A DNA stretch of 64,000 nt from Holdemania massiliensis (GCF_022440805.1 NZ_JAKNTK010000001.1:1984001-2048000), one strand, 5' to 3'. Positions 1 to 8,830 are shown, counted from the first letter of the stretch. Made by a program: numbers and translations. Notes: generated by a model not told the origin, from the letters alone.

Positions 1-183
1 GGGATCGGTATTGAGGACATCACGCTGGCCCGCCAGCCATTATACACAACGCGGGCAGATCTGGAACGGTCAGGAATGGGCATGACGATCATGGAAAGTT
101 TTTCTGATGAATTTGAGATTCAGTCCCATCCTAACCAGGGAACAACCGTCCGGCTTGTCAAGCAGCTCCAGTTTCATGAATGA
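1..183 (+). CDS. spoIIAB: SpoIIAB anti-sigma-F factor, C-terminal part
   Basis: This is the last 60 codons of a reading frame that enters from the left edge. It ends in the RSGMGMTIM stretch and the GTTVRL strand typical of the GHKL ATPase/kinase fold of SpoIIAB. In the family SpoIIAB binds sigma-F and holds it inactive, and it phosphorylates SpoIIAA. The stop codon overlaps the start of sigF, the usual spoIIAA-spoIIAB-sigF arrangement. The N-terminal ATP-binding half lies outside the window, so only the lid and C-terminal strands are visible. Confidence 0.9.
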   Translation, partial: GIGIEDITLARQPLYTTRADLERSGMGMTIMESFSDEFEIQSHPNQGTTVRLVKQLQFHE

Positions 184-901
184 TCAGCAGGAATTCTTCG
201 ATCTTCTGCATCTAGCCCAGCAGGGCGACGAACAGGCCAGAGAACAGTGTGTGCTGCGCAACGTCGGACTGGTCTGGTCGATCGTCAATCGCTTTAAAAC
301 ACATTCCTCAGCTCAGGATTTATTTCAGATCGGATGTCTGGGGTTAATGAAGGCGATCAACAATTTTGATACGAGCTACAATGTCATGTTTTCAACCTAT
401 GCCGTACCAATTATTCTTGGTGAAATCAAGCGCTATTTTCGTGATGAAGGGCAGATGAAGATATCCCGCTCCCTGAAAGAACGTTATCTGCAGGTTCAGA
501 AAAGCCGCGAACATCTCGCTCAAAAACTGCAGCGGGAGCCAACCTATCGGGAAATTGGCGAGGATTTAGGGGTAGAGGAAAATGACGTCATGCTGGCGAT
601 GGAAGCCAATCAGTTTCTGGCTTCCATGGATGAAGCCTTCTATCAAAAAGATGGATCGACGATCAAGCTGGAGGATAAGGTGGAAGATCGTCATGGCGAG
701 GATGTGCCGATGAAGCTGGCGTTAAAAAAGGAGATCGGACACTTGGAACAACGTGAACAGTATCTGATTTACCTGCGTTATGAACTGGAATATAATCAGG
801 AAGCCATCGCTAAAAAAATGGGAATCTCCCAGGTTCAGGTATCCCGTCTGGAAAAGAAAATTCTGAATAAGCTGAAATGTAAATTGACCGAGGACGCATA
901 A
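176..901 (+). CDS. sigF: RNA polymerase sporulation sigma factor SigF
   Basis: A 241-residue sigma-70 family factor of the SigF/SigB/SigG size class, directing early forespore transcription. Region 2 is visible (DLFQIGCLGLMKAI, then FSTYAVPIILGEIKRYFRD), followed by region 3 and a C-terminal region 4 helix-turn-helix (EAIAKKMGISQVQVSRLEKK). I chose the ATG at 176 because it overlaps the spoIIAB stop (translational coupling) and gives a protein close to the Bacillus length. A start at 107 would add 23 residues that only read through spoIIAB in another frame. SpoVA genes downstream distinguish it from sigB with rsbW. Confidence 0.93.
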   Translation: MNDQQEFFDLLHLAQQGDEQAREQCVLRNVGLVWSIVNRFKTHSSAQDLFQIGCLGLMKAINNFDTSYNVMFSTYAVPIILGEIKRYFRDEGQMKISRSLKERYLQVQKSREHLAQKLQREPTYREIGEDLGVEENDVMLAMEANQFLASMDEAFYQKDGSTIKLEDKVEDRHGEDVPMKLALKKEIGHLEQREQYLIYLRYELEYNQEAIAKKMGISQVQVSRLEKKILNKLKCKLTEDA

Positions 902-923
902 GGAGCAGACGCTCCTTTTTTTT
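901..923 (+). terminator. Intrinsic terminator after sigF
   Basis: A short GGAGC/GCTCC stem with loop AGAC is followed by eight T residues directly after the sigF stop. It separates the spoIIA operon from spoVA. Confidence 0.8.
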
Positions 924-1269
924 GTGTAAGCGAAGCAGAGAAAAAGTGGGCTAATGGAGCGGGCTGGAAAGATAAGGGTTTTATTCAGAGATCCAAAAGC
1001 GCTCCGTTTAAAAGCCGTGTTTAATTCACTGGAAGCGCTGCAGGAATCCACACCTCACAAAAAACTGTAAGGGACTCCGCGGGTTTACGCTTTCAAAGGG
1101 ATGCTTGCATCTTGGTTATGGAAACAGAACAGGAAATACCCGTCGTTCATCGGCTGATATGAAGTATATAAGATTCTTAAAAAGCTTGTCGTTGACCGGT
1201 GTTTTTTTCAACCGGAGGTTTGTCAGCGAAAATCCTGTCCATACTAGCGGATAGACAGGAGGAATCTTG
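924..1269 (+). other. Intergenic region sigF-spoVAC
   Basis: About 345 bases without a convincing gene. The forespore polymerases SigF/SigG would be expected to read spoVA. The only match I see is CATACTA at 1240-1246, which fits the CATnnTA -10 element of those sigma factors, but no good -35 sits upstream. An AGGAGG ribosome site follows at about 1257. Nothing else could be recognised. Confidence 0.4.
1240..1246 (+). promoter_or_regulatory. Possible forespore (SigF/SigG) -10 element of spoVA
   Basis: The heptamer CATACTA fits the CATnnTA -10 consensus and lies about 24 bases before the spoVAC start. The -35 is poor, so this is a tentative call based mainly on the known regulation of spoVA. 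Confidence 0.25.
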
Positions 1270-1710
1270 ATGAGTACACAAGGCTATAAAGAAACGTCCA
1301 AACGGATTGCACCGAAAAAAGGCACACTGGGCAAAGCCGTATGGGCGTTTGTCAGCGGCGGGGTGATGGGGATCATCGGCCAAGGCCTGCTGACGATGTA
1401 TCAACAGCTCTTAGGATTGGATGCCAAAGCCGCAGTAGGGCCGATGACGATTACCATTGTTTTTGTCACCGCGCTTTTAACCGGTTTGGGTATTTACGAT
1501 AAGCTGGTTCAGAAATGCGGAGCCGGACTGTTTATTCCCATTTCCGGCTTCGCGAATTCATTGACAGCCTGCGCGATGGAAGGCCGCAGTGAAGGTCCGA
1601 TCTATGGAATCGGCAGTACCATGTTTAAACTGGCAGGTTCAGTTTTAACCTACGGCATTGCCGCGGCGTATACGCTGGGGTTATTGCGTTGGGTGGTGTC
1701 GCTGTTATGA
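1270..1710 (+). CDS. spoVAC: Stage V sporulation protein AC
   Basis: A 146-residue inner spore membrane protein of the SpoVA channel, which moves dipicolinic acid into the forespore and out at germination. In Bacillus, SpoVAC has mechanosensitive-channel behaviour. It has several hydrophobic segments, the conserved ISGFANSLTACAMEGRSEG stretch, and a closing TM helix. The ATG at 1270 follows a strong AGGAGG; the TTG just upstream is not needed. It overlaps spoVAD by four bases (ATGA). spoVAC, AD and AEb form the minimal spoVA core. Confidence 0.93.
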   Translation: MSTQGYKETSKRIAPKKGTLGKAVWAFVSGGVMGIIGQGLLTMYQQLLGLDAKAAVGPMTITIVFVTALLTGLGIYDKLVQKCGAGLFIPISGFANSLTACAMEGRSEGPIYGIGSTMFKLAGSVLTYGIAAAYTLGLLRWVVSLL

Positions 1711-2705
1711 AGACGCTGCATTTTCAATCTGTCTTCGTAGGCGGATGCGGAACGGCAGCCGGACCAATGGAAGCCCAGGGACCACTGAAAGATAAAATTG
1801 ACAAGCTGTTTGATGATATTTACTGTGAGGAAAAAACGTATGAACAGGCGGAACGGCGGCTGATGTCGGAAGCCTGTGATCATGCCCTGCGGACGCAGGG
1901 ATTAAAAACCAGCGATCTCGATCTGATCTTAGGCGGGGATCTGCTGAACCAATTGGGAACCAGTCATTATTTCGCGCGCGATCTGGCTATTCCGTTTATC
2001 GGTCTGTACGGCGCCTGCTCCAATTCCACACTGATCGCTGCCAATGCCGCCCTGTGGATTGACAGCGGTCATGCTGAGCGAGTGTTAGGTTTGACCAGTT
2101 CGCACAATGCGACAGCGGAGCGGCAGTTTCGCTATCCTAATGAATACGGCGTACAGAAACCGGATACGACAACCTATACTGTAACCGGCGCGGGTGCGAT
2201 GATCTTCCAAAAAGAAAAAACACCAATTCGCTTAACGCAAGTCACATTGGGAAGAATTTTGGACTGGCAGTTTACCAATCCCAATGATATGGGCAGTGCC
2301 ATGGCACCAGCGGCCTTCGACACGATCTGCCGACATTTTGAAAATACCGGAACAAGCTTTGAGGATTATGATTTGATCGTGACTGGTGACTTGTCTGATG
2401 TGGGAAGAAGGATGTTAATTGATCTGTTCAAGCAAAAGGGGATGGATCCTCAGGATAAGCTGATTGACTGCGGCCTTTTGATTTATGACCGCCAACATCA
2501 GGAAGTCTTCGCCGGCGGCAGCGGCTGTGCCTGCAGTGCCGTTGTGACGATTGCTTATTTGTTTGATCTGCTTAAGACAAAAGCGCTGCACAAGATCATG
2601 GTTGTCGCAACCGGTGCGCTGCTGTCAACCGTCATCGTGCAGCAGAAAGAATCCATTCCCTGCATAGCGCATGCAGTGGTTTATGAAGGAACGGTAGGTG
2701 AATGA
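1707..2705 (+). CDS. spoVAD: Stage V sporulation protein AD
   Basis: A 332-residue thiolase-fold protein. In Bacillus it binds dipicolinic acid directly on the outer face of the spore inner membrane. GGDLLNQLGTSHYFARDL and the cysteine-containing GLYGACSNSTL stretch are SpoVAD hallmarks, and GGSGCACSA lies near the C terminus. The start at 1707 overlaps the spoVAC stop; the ORF opens further upstream only inside spoVAC. It overlaps spoVAE by four bases. Length matches the family. Confidence 0.94.
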   Translation: MKTLHFQSVFVGGCGTAAGPMEAQGPLKDKIDKLFDDIYCEEKTYEQAERRLMSEACDHALRTQGLKTSDLDLILGGDLLNQLGTSHYFARDLAIPFIGLYGACSNSTLIAANAALWIDSGHAERVLGLTSSHNATAERQFRYPNEYGVQKPDTTTYTVTGAGAMIFQKEKTPIRLTQVTLGRILDWQFTNPNDMGSAMAPAAFDTICRHFENTGTSFEDYDLIVTGDLSDVGRRMLIDLFKQKGMDPQDKLIDCGLLIYDRQHQEVFAGGSGCACSAVVTIAYLFDLLKTKALHKIMVVATGALLSTVIVQQKESIPCIAHAVVYEGTVGE

Positions 2706-3058
2706 TGATGGAATACTTCGGCGCGTTTGTCGTGTGCGGACTGATCTGTCTGGCGGGTCAGCTGATTTATGACAATACCAATCTGACGCCTGGACACATC
2801 ACGAGTCTGTTTGTGGTGCTGGGAGCTTTTCTTGACTTCTTTAATCTCTATGACAAATTAATTGAATTCGGTCATGCCGGCGCGTTGCTGCCAATTACCA
2901 GCTTTGGCCATTCCTTAATGCATTCAGTGATGGAAGGCGTCGCCGAGCAGGGGTTATTGGGAATACCGCTGGGGATGCTGGATTTAACCGCAGCCGGAAT
3001 TACCAGCGCCATTTATTTTGCGTTTTTGGCGGCGTTGATCTTTAAACCGAAGCTATGA
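2702..3058 (+). CDS. spoVAE: Stage V sporulation protein AE (SpoVAEb type)
   Basis: A 118-residue membrane protein homologous to SpoVAC, with about three to four hydrophobic segments and the shared motif LLPITSFGHSLMHSVMEG. It is the third component of the dipicolinate channel. Three in-frame ATGs open the gene at 2702; the first overlaps the spoVAD stop and any could be used. It overlaps spoVAF by four bases. Confidence 0.9.
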   Translation: MMMEYFGAFVVCGLICLAGQLIYDNTNLTPGHITSLFVVLGAFLDFFNLYDKLIEFGHAGALLPITSFGHSLMHSVMEGVAEQGLLGIPLGMLDLTAAGITSAIYFAFLAALIFKPKL

Positions 3059-4419
3059 GTGAGAAAACCCCGTTTTCAGCGGAAGCCTGGAAAAATGTTG
3101 ACTGGTTAAGGCAGAAAACGGATTGCTTTGATCTGACTATCCGTTCGGTCAACGTCAACAACCGGCAGTGTCTGTTGGTGTTTGTCGGCGGGGTCACCGG
3201 TACGACTTCGATTGAACCGATCGTTGAGAGCTTGGTTTTTGATAAAGGCAATCTGGCTTTTTTTCCGGCGACGGTGACCCAGGCGGGCAGTCTGGAGGAA
3301 GCGCTCGATAAAATTCTGCAAGGTCAGACCTTAGTCATTCTGGAAGGCAGTGCGTATGCGTTTATTGTGGATACGCGTGCTTATCCCACCCGCGGGCCAA
3401 GTGAGCCGACGGTAGAAAAGAGCATCCGCGGAGCACGCGATGGCTTTATCGAACACATCATGCTGGATCTGGGCATGGTTCGGCGGCGGATCCGGGATCC
3501 GAAGCTAGTGACGAAAGCCTATCAAAAGGGCAGCCGGACAAAGACCGATATCTTCGTCCTGTATATCAGTGATCTAATTCACCCCTCGATTCTGCAGGAC
3601 TTTAAGTCCCGTATCGATCATCTGCCGCTCAACGCTGAGGTGACCAGCGAGCGCCAGCTGTGCGAGCTGATGTATGGCCAGACGTGGAATCCCTATCCGC
3701 ATGTCCGCTATACCGAACGGCCGGACATTGCCGCGATTCATCTGCTTCAGGGCTCGCTCATTGTTTTGGTCGATAACTGTCCGTCCGCGGTGATTCTGCC
3801 GACGACCTTTTTTGAACAGACTAAGCAGATTGAAGAATACACCCAGACCCCGGTCATTTCCTTGGTCATGCGGGCAATCCGGCTGGCCGGCGTTTTCTGT
3901 TCAATCTATCTTTTACCCTTATGGATGGTTTTGGTGATGCAGCAGAATCCGACCCGGCTGAATCTGCCGCTGCCGGAAATTCCCGGGCCGGTTACCTTTG
4001 GCGTGCAGGTTCTGATCGCCGACCTTCTGATCGAATGGATTCGTCTGTCGCTGATTCATTCGCCGCTGATGTTGTCAAGTCTGTTGGGGATTGTGGCGGT
4101 CTTTGTGCTCGGCGATGCGCCGATTGCCTATGGTGCCTATACGCAGGAAATTCTGATCATGACCGCGATCGTCAATATCGGCAATTTTGTGACGGCCGGC
4201 TATGAGTTGTCGATGGCTAACAAGATTGTCCGGCTGGCGTTAATCGTTTTGGTGGTATTCGGTGGGTATCACGGCTTTTTGATCGGAATCCTGGCTCATC
4301 TGATTCTGCTTTTGCAAACACAGGTTGGCCCCTTTCCCTATCTCTATCCGCTTATCCCCTTTAACTGGAAAGAATTCAAGCGTTTGTTCCTCGGCAACTT
4401 TACGATGGATAAGAAATAA
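3055..4419 (+). CDS. spoVAF: SpoVAF, GerA-family spore membrane protein
   Basis: A 454-residue protein of the GerA (germinant receptor A-subunit) superfamily. The large soluble N-terminal domain carries PTRGPSEPTVEKSIRGARDGF and later YTERPDIAAIHLLQGS, typical of GerA/SpoVAF. A C-terminal block of about five membrane helices follows (roughly residues 275-440). Its place as last gene after spoVAE marks it as SpoVAF rather than a nutrient receptor. In Bacillus, SpoVAF speeds germination. No terminator is evident before scpA. Confidence 0.9.
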   Translation: MSEKTPFSAEAWKNVDWLRQKTDCFDLTIRSVNVNNRQCLLVFVGGVTGTTSIEPIVESLVFDKGNLAFFPATVTQAGSLEEALDKILQGQTLVILEGSAYAFIVDTRAYPTRGPSEPTVEKSIRGARDGFIEHIMLDLGMVRRRIRDPKLVTKAYQKGSRTKTDIFVLYISDLIHPSILQDFKSRIDHLPLNAEVTSERQLCELMYGQTWNPYPHVRYTERPDIAAIHLLQGSLIVLVDNCPSAVILPTTFFEQTKQIEEYTQTPVISLVMRAIRLAGVFCSIYLLPLWMVLVMQQNPTRLNLPLPEIPGPVTFGVQVLIADLLIEWIRLSLIHSPLMLSSLLGIVAVFVLGDAPIAYGAYTQEILIMTAIVNIGNFVTAGYELSMANKIVRLALIVLVVFGGYHGFLIGILAHLILLLQTQVGPFPYLYPLIPFNWKEFKRLFLGNFTMDKK

Positions 4420-4446
4420 AATCTAGTGCTGAAAGCCACTTTTTGT

Positions 4447-4452
4447 TATAAT
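4447..4452 (+). promoter_or_regulatory. Promoter -10 element of scpAB
   Basis: A perfect TATAAT, preceded by G-T. Its last two bases are the first two of an upstream in-frame ATG, which argues that this ATG is promoter rather than start. The -35 is weak. Confidence 0.5.
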
Positions 4453-4474
4453 GAAAAACAAGAGGTGGTTTTTT

Positions 4475-5200
4475 GTGTCGTTTACAGTCGCTGTCGATCA
4501 GTTTGAGGGACCGCTTGATCTGATGCTGCATCTGATCAAGGAAAAAGAATTGGATTTGTTTGATCTGGACATCCATGTTCTGACAGAACAGTATTTGCTA
4601 TATCTGGATAAGATGGAAGAAATGCATTTGGAAGTGTGCAGTGAATATCTTGTCGAACTGGCGACGCTGATTGAATATAAAAGCAAAAAGCTATTGCCGA
4701 AACAGGAAGCAGAACTCAGCGATGCGTATGAAGAAGATCCGAAGGACCGCCTGGTTCGCCGCTTGCTGGAGTATCAGCAATTCAAGGAAATCAGCGAGCA
4801 GCTCAAGCAGCTCTATTTGGATCGACAGCGGCAGCTGAGCAAGCCGATCTCGATGGAGTCGGAGGAATGGATTAAGTCCAATGAGAATCAGCCGGTGGAG
4901 GGCAGTCCGTATGAGCTGGCCAAAGCGATGACCAAATGTCTGCGCCGGATGCAGCTGCTGCGGCCGATTGAAACAAAATATACCGCCAAGGAAATCTCAG
5001 TGGAAGACCGGATCCTGCAGATCACAGCGCGGCTGGCGGATTTGCCGGAAACGTTCAGCTTTGAACGGTTATTGGAGGATTGCCACGAAATTCATGAAAC
5101 GATCGTCACATTTCTGGCGATTTTGGATATGGCGCATACCCATCAGTTATTTTTTACGGTGGATGATGCGGATACGATCTGGTTTAGAAAGGGGTCTTAA
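4475..5200 (+). CDS. scpA: Segregation and condensation protein A
   Basis: A 241-residue kleisin of the bacterial Smc-ScpAB condensin, which compacts and separates chromosomes. The N-terminal FEGPLDLMLHLIKEKELDLFDLDI motif is diagnostic, and the C-terminal winged-helix binds the Smc head. I chose the GTG at 4475, eight to ten bases after AAGAGGTGG. The upstream ATG at 4451 overlaps a TATAAT promoter element and has no ribosome site. The gene is followed two bases later by scpB. Confidence 0.93.
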   Translation: MSFTVAVDQFEGPLDLMLHLIKEKELDLFDLDIHVLTEQYLLYLDKMEEMHLEVCSEYLVELATLIEYKSKKLLPKQEAELSDAYEEDPKDRLVRRLLEYQQFKEISEQLKQLYLDRQRQLSKPISMESEEWIKSNENQPVEGSPYELAKAMTKCLRRMQLLRPIETKYTAKEISVEDRILQITARLADLPETFSFERLLEDCHEIHETIVTFLAILDMAHTHQLFFTVDDADTIWFRKGS

Positions 5201-5202
5201 CA

Positions 5203-5745
5203 ATGGAAAATCAAGCGTTGACGATCGTCGAAGGATTGTTGTTTATTGTCGGCGATGAGGGACTGACCCTGGCGCAGTGTGCGGCAGTGTTGGATGTCAG
5301 CGAAAGTGAAGCGCAGCTGATTCTGGAAGATCTGCAGCGGGTGTATGCGGATGATCAGCGGGGGATTGAGGTTGTTGATTACGGCGGCGTGTTTAAGTTT
5401 GTGTCCAAAGCGTCCATTCATCCTTATGCTCAAAAATTATTTGCCAATGCCAAAAACACCGCATTGTCTCAATCCGCGTTGGAAACGCTGGCGATCATTG
5501 CCTATAAGCAGCCGATCACGCGCGTGGAAATCGAGGAAATCCGCGGCGTCGGCTGTGATATGATGCTGCGCAAGCTGCAGGCGCGGGGTCTGATCAAAGA
5601 AGCGGGACGTTCCGAGGCACCGGGCCGGCCGATTTTGTTTGAAGTCACAGAAGAATTTATGGACAGCTTTAAGCTGGTCAGTCTGAACGAACTGCCGGAG
5701 CTGCCGGATTATACGGAAAGTGAAAGCGAGGATCTGTTTGAATAG
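5203..5745 (+). CDS. scpB: Segregation and condensation protein B
   Basis: A 180-residue partner of ScpA with two winged-helix domains. ETLAIIAYKQPITRVEIEEIRGV and the GRPILFEVTEEF end are standard ScpB signatures. It is translated directly behind scpA, with AAGGGG before the ATG. The stop codon lies inside the terminator stem. Confidence 0.94.
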   Translation: MENQALTIVEGLLFIVGDEGLTLAQCAAVLDVSESEAQLILEDLQRVYADDQRGIEVVDYGGVFKFVSKASIHPYAQKLFANAKNTALSQSALETLAIIAYKQPITRVEIEEIRGVGCDMMLRKLQARGLIKEAGRSEAPGRPILFEVTEEFMDSFKLVSLNELPELPDYTESESEDLFE

Positions 5746-5757
5746 ATCCTTTTTTTC
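5729..5757 (+). terminator. Intrinsic terminator overlapping the scpB stop
   Basis: Stem AGGATCT/AGATCCT with an eight-base loop, followed by eight T residues. The 5' half of the stem is scpB coding sequence. Confidence 0.8.
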
Positions 5758-5830
5758 ACCCTAGAAAATATAAGGAAAACATTTCCGGAAAGGGTTCGAG
5801 CAAATTCATCACTCTTTCACCATTCGACAA

Positions 5831-5858
5831 TTGCACTTCGCTTAAAAGGTTGTAAAAT
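5831..5858 (+). promoter_or_regulatory. Sigma-A promoter of the lipoprotein pair
   Basis: TTGCAC at 5831 and TAAAAT at 5853, with a 16-base spacer. A transcript from here would start just before the AGGCAGGTG ribosome site. Confidence 0.65.
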
Positions 5859-5877
5859 AGAAGAGGCAGGTGAGTAT

Positions 5878-6756
5878 ATGAAAAAGCGTTTAGGTTTGCT
5901 CCTGTCGTTCTGTTTAGCTGGCTGTGCAATGCAGCCAACGGATTCAGCCGTCATTACTAAGGAAAACACGATGCCCTCCGGGTGTCTTTGTTATAGAACT
6001 ATTCCAGATTTTGATTTCAGTGAGCCTCTGGCGGAAACGGCGCCGGTTGCGGATGCCTTTTTTGCTCAGACCGCGTTTCTGGGGGATTCCCGGGCTGTCG
6101 GAGTTTATGACTACGAAGTTTTTCCGCAGGCTGAGGTTCTGGCTTCGATCGGTTTGTCGATCAACCAATGGCAGATCAAAAAAGTAATCGGTGAAGGCAA
6201 AGAAAAACAGACCGTATGGGAAGCTTTACAAGCCAGATCATTTCAGCGGTTGGTGCTGATTGTCGGCTACAATGAACTAGGTTGGGATTACAGCTCGGTG
6301 TTCAAGCAGAAGTTAAGCGATCTGATCGATCATCTGCGCCAGCTGCAGCCGGAGGCGGTGCTGCTGTTACAGAAGATTTATCCCTGCAGCGCCAAGGGAT
6401 ATGCCGCTGAGAAAGACGTGACGCCGCAGAAGATTGACGAATACAACGTTATCTTTGAGGAGCTGGCTGAGGAAAAACAGATCTATCTGCTCGACCCGTC
6501 CCCGCTGCTGATCGACGAAAACAACGAGCTGCGGGCGGAATTGACGGATGACGGCGTGCATTTAAATACGGCAGGCTTTGCGATTTATAAAGAGTATATG
6601 AAAACACATGTGGAGGATAGGGAAAATCATGAAAAAATGGAGTGTCCTGATCGCAGCAGCGCTCATGATGACAGGCTGTCAGAGCCCGGCCGCGGACAAC
6701 CGCAGCCGCAGCGTGGCGGAAGTGATGAATCAGCTGAGTCAGAAAGCGGATCCTGA
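5878..6756 (+). CDS. SGNH-hydrolase-like lipoprotein, C terminus read through
   Basis: A predicted lipoprotein: the positive N terminus, hydrophobic stretch and lipobox LAGC place the lipidated Cys at residue 16. A GDSRAVG block at about residue 65 (SGNH block I) and DGVHLNTAGF near residue 225 (Asp/His of block V) suggest an esterase- or acetylhydrolase-like fold; the substrate is unknown. The fold should end near position 6620. The frame continues 128 bases into the next gene, adding a low-complexity tail rich in Arg, Gln, Ser and Glu. That tail looks like off-frame reading of the neighbour, so the normal stop may have been lost. Confidence 0.75.
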   Translation: MKKRLGLLLSFCLAGCAMQPTDSAVITKENTMPSGCLCYRTIPDFDFSEPLAETAPVADAFFAQTAFLGDSRAVGVYDYEVFPQAEVLASIGLSINQWQIKKVIGEGKEKQTVWEALQARSFQRLVLIVGYNELGWDYSSVFKQKLSDLIDHLRQLQPEAVLLLQKIYPCSAKGYAAEKDVTPQKIDEYNVIFEELAEEKQIYLLDPSPLLIDENNELRAELTDDGVHLNTAGFAIYKEYMKTHVEDRENHEKMECPDRSSAHDDRLSEPGRGQPQPQRGGSDESAESESGS

Positions 6757-7072
6757 GCAGACGTTGGTTGATGTGGAAGCAGATCAGATTGACGCATTTT
6801 ATTTCTTTGAACAGGGTGAGGTTTTGGAGCAACAGCTGAAAATGGCGTCGGATACCCGCGCGGACCAGATTGCTGTGTTTGAAGTCGCTCATCCTGATCA
6901 GGCCAAAAAGGTAATTGAATCGAGTTTGGAAGCGATGCAGCAGCAGAATGCCAATTATTTTCCGGAAGAAGCAGCGAAGCTGAAGCAGGCCTGTATTATG
7001 AATAAAGGCGCCATTTTTGCGGTGGTTGTCGGGGAAGCGGCGGATGCGGTATGCGCTGCCGGTTTGGAATAA
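6629..7072 (+). CDS. DUF4358-type small lipoprotein
   Basis: A 147-residue predicted lipoprotein with signal peptide and lipobox MTGC (Cys19). The rest resembles DUF4358, a family of unknown function found in gut Firmicutes, often next to SGNH lipoproteins as here. The ATG at 6629 follows GGAGGATAGGG. It lies inside the 3' end of the upstream frame, so the two genes overlap by 128 bases, and they are probably co-transcribed. Confidence 0.75.
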   Translation: MKKWSVLIAAALMMTGCQSPAADNRSRSVAEVMNQLSQKADPEQTLVDVEADQIDAFYFFEQGEVLEQQLKMASDTRADQIAVFEVAHPDQAKKVIESSLEAMQQQNANYFPEEAAKLKQACIMNKGAIFAVVVGEAADAVCAAGLE

Positions 7073-7090
7073 AGAGGGGAGGCGGAGCGA

Positions 7091-8830
7091 TTGATCTGTT
7101 CGGCAGAGAATTTAATGAAAAATTATGGCGCGGATCCGGTTTTGGATCATGTCAGCTTGGTGATCAATGAAAAGGAAAAATGGGGAATCGTCGGCGTTAA
7201 CGGAGCTGGAAAATCAACGCTGCTGCGGCTGATTGCCGGCTTGGAAACTCCGGATGAGGGATCGGTGACGCTTGTGCCGGGGAAAAAAATTTCCTGTCTT
7301 GTGCAGCAGCCGCAGCTGGATCCGCACAAAACAGTCCTGGAAACGGTGTTGGAAAGTGCTGAGAAAAAGGATGAGGTGCAGGAATATGAAGCCAAGTCTA
7401 TTTTGACGCAGTTAAAGATGACCGATTTTACGCAGACGGTTGGAACGTGTTCAGGCGGACAGCGCCGCCGCGTAGCGTTGGCCTGCGCTCTGATCCGTCC
7501 CTGCGATCTGTTAATTTTAGACGAACCGACCAATCATTTGGATCAACAGATGATTCTATGGCTGGAAAAACGGCTGATGAAATCGAATAAAGCAATGCTG
7601 ATGGTGACGCATGACCGCTACTTCCTCGACCGTGTCACCAATGCGATTTTAGAGGTTGAACAGGGGCAGGTATACGCCTATCATACACATTATTCGGGGT
7701 TTCTGCAGTTAAAAGCACAGCGTGAGGAAATGGCGCGTGCCAGTGAGCGCAAACGGCTGGCGTATCTGCGCAAAGAAGCGCAATGGATCCAGCGCGGAGC
7801 GATGGCCCGGTCAACGAAAAGCCGGGAACGCATAGAACGTTTTGAGAAGCTCAGTGCGATTGAGCGGATTCAGGATCCGGATTCGCTGAAGCTGGGATCA
7901 CTCAGCTCGCGCTTAGGCAACACCACGATTGAAATTCGCAATTTAAGCAAGGCGATCAACGGTCAGCCGCTGATTCATAATTTCAGCTACATCGTGCGCC
8001 GGCATGAACGACTGGGCATTATCGGGCCTAACGGCTGCGGCAAAAGCACGCTGATGAAGCTCTTAGTCGGGCAGCTGCAGCCGGATGCTGGAGAAATCGT
8101 GATTGGTGAAACCGTGCGGATCGGCTATTTTTCGCAGGAGTTGGAAGAGATGGATCCGGACCAGCGGATCATTGACTATGTTCGTTCTATCGGCGAGGTG
8201 ATTGAAACGCCGGATGGGGAAGTGACAGCTGCTCAGATGCTGCAGCGGTTTTTATTCAGTCCCAAGCAGCAATGGCAGCCGATCGGCAAATGTTCCGGCG
8301 GCCAAAAGCGCCGGTTAGGTCTGCTGGGAATTTTGATGAAGGCCCCGAATGTTCTGCTTTTGGATGAGCCGACCAATGATCTGGACATTCCGACGTTGAT
8401 GCTGCTGGAAGAATATCTTGACGATTTTGCCGGAGCGGTACTTTCAGTCAGTCATGACCGCTATTTTCTGGACCGCACCTGCGACCGGTTGTTAATCTAC
8501 GAAGGTGAAGGACGCCTGAGCTTCAGCAACCTCAGCTATACCGATTATTTAGAGCAGCAGACAGCATCAGAACAGGCCAAGCCGCGGGAGACAACGGTGC
8601 GGAACAAGCCGAAGGCCAACCGTTTAACTTACATGGAAAAGAAAGAGCTGGAAGCCATTGAAGTCCAGCTGCCACAGCTGGAAGACCAGCTTCAGAAATT
8701 GGATGACAAACTCAGTCAGACTACGGATTACGCTCAGCTGAAACAGTTAGGCCAACAGCGCGACGCCCTTGTAAGCGAGCTGGAAGCCAAGACAGAACGC
8801 TGGATGGAACTCAGCGAAAAGCAAAGCTGA
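7091..8830 (+). CDS. ABC-F family ATPase
   Basis: A 579-residue protein with two ABC cassettes and no membrane segment, as in the ABC-F class that acts on ribosomes. First cassette: Walker A GVNGAGKST, signature CSGGQRRR, Walker B LLILDEPTNHLD. Second: GPNGCGKST, CSGGQKRRLG, LLLDEPTNDLD. A basic linker between them (about residues 215-265) is the P-site tRNA-interaction motif, and a C-terminal coiled coil (about 510-575) closes the protein. Translation starts at TTG, strongly placed after GGAGGCGGAG. Whether it is a housekeeping translation factor or an antibiotic-protection type cannot be told. Confidence 0.9.
   Translation: MICSAENLMKNYGADPVLDHVSLVINEKEKWGIVGVNGAGKSTLLRLIAGLETPDEGSVTLVPGKKISCLVQQPQLDPHKTVLETVLESAEKKDEVQEYEAKSILTQLKMTDFTQTVGTCSGGQRRRVALACALIRPCDLLILDEPTNHLDQQMILWLEKRLMKSNKAMLMVTHDRYFLDRVTNAILEVEQGQVYAYHTHYSGFLQLKAQREEMARASERKRLAYLRKEAQWIQRGAMARSTKSRERIERFEKLSAIERIQDPDSLKLGSLSSRLGNTTIEIRNLSKAINGQPLIHNFSYIVRRHERLGIIGPNGCGKSTLMKLLVGQLQPDAGEIVIGETVRIGYFSQELEEMDPDQRIIDYVRSIGEVIETPDGEVTAAQMLQRFLFSPKQQWQPIGKCSGGQKRRLGLLGILMKAPNVLLLDEPTNDLDIPTLMLLEEYLDDFAGAVLSVSHDRYFLDRTCDRLLIYEGEGRLSFSNLSYTDYLEQQTASEQAKPRETTVRNKPKANRLTYMEKKELEAIEVQLPQLEDQLQKLDDKLSQTTDYAQLKQLGQQRDALVSELEAKTERWMELSEKQS

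Noticed and set aside
176..901. SigB with RsbW instead of SigF with SpoIIAB
   Set aside because: The spoVA genes follow directly and the partial upstream protein matches SpoIIAB motifs; the order is that of the spoIIA locus.
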